A stretch of 8,688 bases of DNA from JAAZDN01 sp964440875. Lineage in GTDB: Bacteria > Bacillota_I > Bacilli_A > Erysipelotrichales > Erysipelotrichaceae. The DNA lies in assembly GCA_964440875.1 (NCBI GenBank), contig CAYTTS010000047.1, positions 1-8,688 on the forward strand. The letters run 5' to 3'. Under the pieces are notes generated by a model. The model searched no databases, was not told the origin of the DNA, and saw only the letters and a program-made list of their open reading frames with translations. Of this stretch, positions 5,747-8,688 are shown one piece after another (the stretch's first letter is position 1; every line of letters starts with the position of its first letter). Both the position numbers and the translations under genes were made by a program.

Positions 5747-7807
5747 ATGAGAGACTATTTATCAAATGAAATTAGAAACATTGTTTTGCTTGGTCATGCT
5801 GAAAGTGGAAAAACATCATTAGTTGACTCAATCCTCTATTATCAAGGACTAAGTGATAGAATGGCCACAACAAAAAGTGGTACAAGTGCTTTAGACTTTG
5901 ATCCTGAAGAAATTGAAAGAGATCAATCACTATATACATCAATTGTCCCAATTGAATGGAATGAATGTAAAGTAAATATGATTGATACTCCAGGCTATTT
6001 AGACTATATTGGTGAACAAGAAGCTGCTATTGAAGTTGCTGATAATGCATTAATTGTCGTAAGTGCAACAGAAGGATTAGAAGCGGGCGTAAGAAGTGCA
6101 TATCGTGAAGTTACAAAAAGAAATCTACCTACTATCTTCTTTATTAATAAATTAGACAGTGATAAAGCAGACTTTGAAAAGGTATATGCTGAACTTAGAG
6201 ATGAGTTTGAAAAAGCAGTAATCCTCTTTGAAGTGCCAATTATTGAAGATCGTAAAGTAATTGGAAGTGTTAATATACTAAGAAATAAAGCTTGGTATTA
6301 CGATGATAAAGAAACATCAAAAGATGTACCAGAACATATGAAAGACTTAGTAGAAGGATACTACAATGACTTAGCAGAAGCTGTTGCAATGACAGATGAT
6401 GATCTAATGGAAAAGTTCTTTGAAGGTGAGAGATTTAGTGAAGAAGAGATTGCCCAAGGATTGAAAATTGCGGTACGAGCAGGACAAATAAAACCTGTTT
6501 ACTGTGGTAGTGCAACAAATCAAACTGGTATTCAAAGACTAATGGATTTAATTACTGAATTCTTCCCAACATATGAAGAAAAAGGTGTTGTTGAAGTAGT
6601 AGATAGAGATAATAATACTATTGAATTAAAAACTAATGAAGATGAAAAACTATCAGCATTTGTCTTTAAAACAATTGTCGATCCATTTGTTGGAAAAATA
6701 TCATATATTAAGATTATGAGTGGAGTATTAACATCTGACTCTGAGATATTTAACGTTAATAAACAAGAAAGTGAAAAGATTTCATCGATCTATATTATTA
6801 ATGGTAAGTATCAAGTAGCAGTTGGTAAACTATTTACAGGTGATATTGGAGCAGTTGTAAAACTTGTTCATACAGAAACTAATGACACTTTAGCAACAAG
6901 AGATAACCAAGTATTACATAAGCCGATCAAATTTAGTGAACCAATGCTATCAGTTGCAATCACACCAAAATCTAAAGATGATGAAGATAAGTTATCAACA
7001 GCTCTAAGAAGAATTGAAGAAGAGAGTCCAACAATAAAAATTGTTAGAAATGCTGAAACTAATGAAACACTAATCTATGCAACAGGAGATCAATTAATTG
7101 ATGTTCTAATCAAAAAGATGAAGAATAGATATCGTGTTGAAGTTGATCGTAGTGAACCTAAAGTACAATATCGTGAGACGATAAAAGGTACTGTACTTGC
7201 AGAAGGTAAACATAAGAAACAATCAGGTGGAAGTGGACAATATGGACACGTATTCGTACAATTTGAACCAAGTGATGAAGAAGATATGATCTTTGAAGAA
7301 ACAGTATTTGGAGGATCAGTCCCAAGACAGTACTTCTCAGCTGTAGAAGAAGGATTAAGAGAAGCAATGAATGAAGGAGTTTTAGCGGGCTATCGTATGG
7401 TAGGTGTTAAAGCAACCTTAACGGATGGATCACACCATGATGTTGACTCGAAAGACATTGCCTTTAAAACAGCAGCAAGACTAGCGTATCGTGAAGGAAT
7501 ACCAAAAGCAAATCCAGTCTTACTAGAACCAATTGTTAATATAACAGTAATTGTTCCAGAAAGTTATACAGGGGCAATCGTTGGAGATTTAAATAAACGT
7601 CGTGGACTAATCTCAGGAATGGATTATGATGAATATAATGATCAAGTAATTACTGGTGAAGTACCATTAGCAGAAGTAATTAAGTATGCAACAGAACTTA
7701 GATCAATGACTCAAGGTCGAGGTAAATTTACATATGAAGTGATAGATTATCGCGAGGTTCCAGAACATTTAGCTCAAACAATAATTGAAAGAGCAAAAGA
7801 AGACTAA
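5747..7807 (+). CDS. EF-G-2-type elongation factor G-like GTPase
   Basis: The 686-residue protein has the five-domain layout of EF-G. G-domain motifs are G1 GHAESGKTS (16-24), the switch I segment ERDQSLYTS with probable G2 threonine T64, G3 DTPGYLDY (80-87), G4 NKLD (134-137) and a CGSA-like G5. Domain II begins near 304, III near 399, IV near 475 with YRETI, SGGSGQYGHV (493-502) and GSHHDVDS (561-568), and V near 600, ending in EVPEHLAQ. Switch II has Tyr84 where canonical EF-G has the catalytic His of DTPGHVD. This tyrosine and the overall sequence resemble the EF-G-2 group, such as Thermus thermophilus EF-G-2, rather than housekeeping FusA, Tet(M)-type protection proteins, LepA or BipA. 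Domain IV is intact, so ribosome binding is expected; the cellular role of EF-G-2 is unclear. GAGGA (5735-5739) lies inside the upstream ankyrin gene. Confidence 0.9.
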   Translation: MRDYLSNEIRNIVLLGHAESGKTSLVDSILYYQGLSDRMATTKSGTSALDFDPEEIERDQSLYTSIVPIEWNECKVNMIDTPGYLDYIGEQEAAIEVADNALIVVSATEGLEAGVRSAYREVTKRNLPTIFFINKLDSDKADFEKVYAELRDEFEKAVILFEVPIIEDRKVIGSVNILRNKAWYYDDKETSKDVPEHMKDLVEGYYNDLAEAVAMTDDDLMEKFFEGERFSEEEIAQGLKIAVRAGQIKPVYCGSATNQTGIQRLMDLITEFFPTYEEKGVVEVVDRDNNTIELKTNEDEKLSAFVFKTIVDPFVGKISYIKIMSGVLTSDSEIFNVNKQESEKISSIYIINGKYQVAVGKLFTGDIGAVVKLVHTETNDTLATRDNQVLHKPIKFSEPMLSVAITPKSKDDEDKLSTALRRIEEESPTIKIVRNAETNETLIYATGDQLIDVLIKKMKNRYRVEVDRSEPKVQYRETIKGTVLAEGKHKKQSGGSGQYGHVFVQFEPSDEEDMIFEETVFGGSVPRQYFSAVEEGLREAMNEGVLAGYRMVGVKATLTDGSHHDVDSKDIAFKTAARLAYREGIPKANPVLLEPIVNITVIVPESYTGAIVGDLNKRRGLISGMDYDEYNDQVITGEVPLAEVIKYATELRSMTQGRGKFTYEVIDYREVPEHLAQTIIERAKED

Positions 7808-7816
7808 AATAATATA

Positions 7817-7846
7817 TTGTAATTATGACTTAGAATATGATATTAT
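7817..7846 (+). promoter_or_regulatory. Probable promoter of the mgtC-like gene
   Basis: A -35 TTGTAA (7817-7822) is followed after 18 bp by an extended -10, TG at 7838-7839 with TATTAT at 7841-7846. The predicted start near 7853 would give a leader of about 73 nt that includes the terminator hairpin at 7873-7910. It begins 10 bp after the stop of the EF-G-2 gene. Confidence 0.55.
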
Positions 7847-7872
7847 ACTTTTAGACGTGTTATCGAAAGAGC

Positions 7873-7910
7873 AAGAGTCAAGATGTTTAAATACATCTTG
7901 GCTCTTTTTT
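7873..7910 (+). terminator. Strong terminator after the EF-G-2 gene, within the probable mgtC leader
   Basis: A 14-bp stem (7873-7886 with 7893-7906, one G-U) closes a 6-nt loop and runs into six T (7905-7910). It ends the ankyrin/EF-G-2 operon. Because the likely mgtC promoter is upstream of it and the mgtC ribosome-binding site starts 4 nt after it, it may also attenuate mgtC. AAAGAGC (7866-7872) just upstream can pair with GCTCTTT (7901-7907), giving an alternative register for the stem base. Confidence 0.9.
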
Positions 7911-7925
7911 ATTGGAGGTTATATA

Positions 7926-8621
7926 ATGACGTTTGAAGCAGTATTATTAAGATTAATCTTAATAACTTTATTCTCAGGAATAATTGGTTATGAAAGAGAG
8001 TTAAATCAGTCACATGCCGGATTAAAGACGCATATGATTGTTGGTTTAAGTGCAACTGTTGTCGCCTTGATTCAACAAAATATAATTAGTGAAGTTATAA
8101 ATTTTGAAATGTTAAATCCAAGTCTTGCTGGAGCAGTTAGATCAGATCCTGCACGTCTTATTGCTCAGGTAATAAGCGGTATTGGATTTCTTGGAGGTGG
8201 AACCATAATTGTTACCAAGAGGAATGTATCTGGTTTAACTACCGCTGCATCCATTTGGGCTATAGCAGCTCTCGGTATTGGTCTTGGTATGGGATACTAT
8301 ACGATTTCAATAACTGCATTCTTTTTCCTTTTCTGCATCTTAATGTTCACTAAATATCTTCAATCAAAGACATACATAAAACGTGTAAATATTGAATATG
8401 TTGGAGGGAGAAATACGGTAACTGAAATAGAGAACCTTCTAAAAGATTTGAACTTAAGAGTAACGCACTTAAGTTATTCAATAAAAATGTTTGGTGAAGA
8501 AAGAATATATTCATCAATGTTTGAATTGACTGGAAGTAATGTTGTTCCATTTCATGAGATCACGAATACAATGGTAAAGAGTAAATTTATAATAAGTATT
8601 CACGAGAATAATTTAGAATAA
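7926..8621 (+). CDS. MgtC/SapB family inner-membrane protein
   Basis: The 231-residue protein has the MgtC/SapB layout: a hydrophobic N-terminal domain (about 1-142) with roughly five membrane helices and a soluble C-terminal domain (about 148-231). Family motifs are GYERE (21-25), AGLKTHMIVGL (31-41), D74-PAR with AQVISGIGFLGGGTI (80-94), and SGLTTAASIWA (102-112). The C-terminal part, from VNIEYVGG onward, looks like the ACT-like domain of longer MgtC/SapB members. In enteric pathogens MgtC is needed at low magnesium and inhibits the F-type ATP synthase; for Firmicutes SapB-type proteins the role is poorly known, so I give no gene symbol. The start is ATG 7926 with TTGGAGGTT (7912-7920). 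The frame is open upstream to 7785, but that stretch reads through the terminator and has no ribosome-binding site. A leader with a terminator suggests conditional expression. Confidence 0.9.
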   Translation: MTFEAVLLRLILITLFSGIIGYERELNQSHAGLKTHMIVGLSATVVALIQQNIISEVINFEMLNPSLAGAVRSDPARLIAQVISGIGFLGGGTIIVTKRNVSGLTTAASIWAIAALGIGLGMGYYTISITAFFFLFCILMFTKYLQSKTYIKRVNIEYVGGRNTVTEIENLLKDLNLRVTHLSYSIKMFGEERIYSSMFELTGSNVVPFHEITNTMVKSKFIISIHENNLE

Positions 8622-8688
8622 ATGAATGATAGCGTGTCAATGGAATATGAAAATGTCCCAGTTAAACAGAAACATGAGTACCATTCCT
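8622..8688 (+). CDS. Possible next gene, 5' end only (cut by window end)
   Basis: A frame opens with ATG directly after the mgtC-like stop (TAA|ATG) and stays open for 22 codons to the window end, starting MNDSVSMEYENVPVK. An alternative in-frame ATG is at 8640. The ribosome-binding site is weak (GAG near 8604-8606), and I do not recognise the sequence. The same TAA|ATG junction is used between the ankyrin and EF-G-2 genes, which makes a coupled start plausible, but 67 nt are too few to be sure. Confidence 0.3.
   Translation, partial: MNDSVSMEYENVPVKQKHEYHS

Noticed and set aside
5747..7807. Identity as a Tet(M)/Tet(O)-type ribosomal protection protein
   Set aside because: The G1 motif GHAESGKTS, switch II DTPGYLD and domain IV SGGSGQYGHV fit EF-G-2; Tet proteins start with a different G1 context (AHVDAGKTT). 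The leader-like attenuator alone does not make it a resistance gene.
7785..7925. 47-residue N-terminal extension of the MgtC-like protein
   Set aside because: It overlaps the end of the EF-G-2 gene, reads through a strong terminator, lacks a ribosome-binding site, and MgtC/SapB proteins start at the first membrane helix.
1..8688. CRISPR arrays, tRNA/rRNA genes, insertion sequences, phage or integration sites
   Set aside because: I saw no regular direct repeats, tRNA-like cloverleaf, transposase frame or terminal inverted repeats anywhere in the window.

Overview
The window is AT-rich DNA from a low-GC Gram-positive (Firmicutes/Tenericutes) type of bacterium. Support comes from strong Shine-Dalgarno sequences, a T-box leader, the Rex regulator, and a tsaE-tsaB-rimI-tsaD...rex gene order that recalls Bacillus subtilis ydiB-ydiC-ydiD-gcp-(ydiF)-rex. 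tsaB and rimI end in TGA with the next gene starting across or just before the stop, so TGA is a stop here. This argues against a Mycoplasma/Spiroplasma-type code 4 genome. An Acholeplasma/Haloplasma/Izemoplasma-like lineage or a low-GC Bacilli/Erysipelotrichia lineage would fit; this placement is inference.

All genes lie on the + strand. (1) 1-2497: a tightly overlapping four-gene operon. It encodes three parts of the tRNA t6A37 machinery (TsaE, a short TsaB, TsaD) and the GNAT acetyltransferase RimI, behind an extended -10 promoter at the window edge. (2) 2505-3190: the NADH/NAD+-sensing repressor Rex, with its own promoter and a probable Rex half-operator over the -35 box. (3) 3188-4830: an asparagine T-box (specifier AAC) controlling asparaginyl-tRNA synthetase asnS, closed by a good terminator. 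The T-box starts on the stop codon of rex. (4) 4898-7807: a promoter, a 21-codon leader ORF whose stop codon runs into an intrinsic terminator, then an ankyrin-repeat protein and an EF-G-2-type translational GTPase joined TAA|ATG. (5) 7817-8621: an MgtC/SapB-family membrane protein whose probable promoter lies upstream of a strong terminator hairpin, which would then sit in the 5' UTR. (6) 8622-8688: a possible next gene, cut by the window end.

Most of the window is translation-related housekeeping: tRNA modification, tRNA charging and a ribosomal GTPase. The most novel-looking part is region 4. Its leader ORF has its ribosome-binding site complementary over 12 bp to its own codons 15-18, and its stop codon abuts a terminator. 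This resembles a ribosome-sensing attenuator controlling an uncharacterised ankyrin/EF-G-2 pair. The mgtC leader may be a second attenuator. Neither mechanism is proven by sequence alone.
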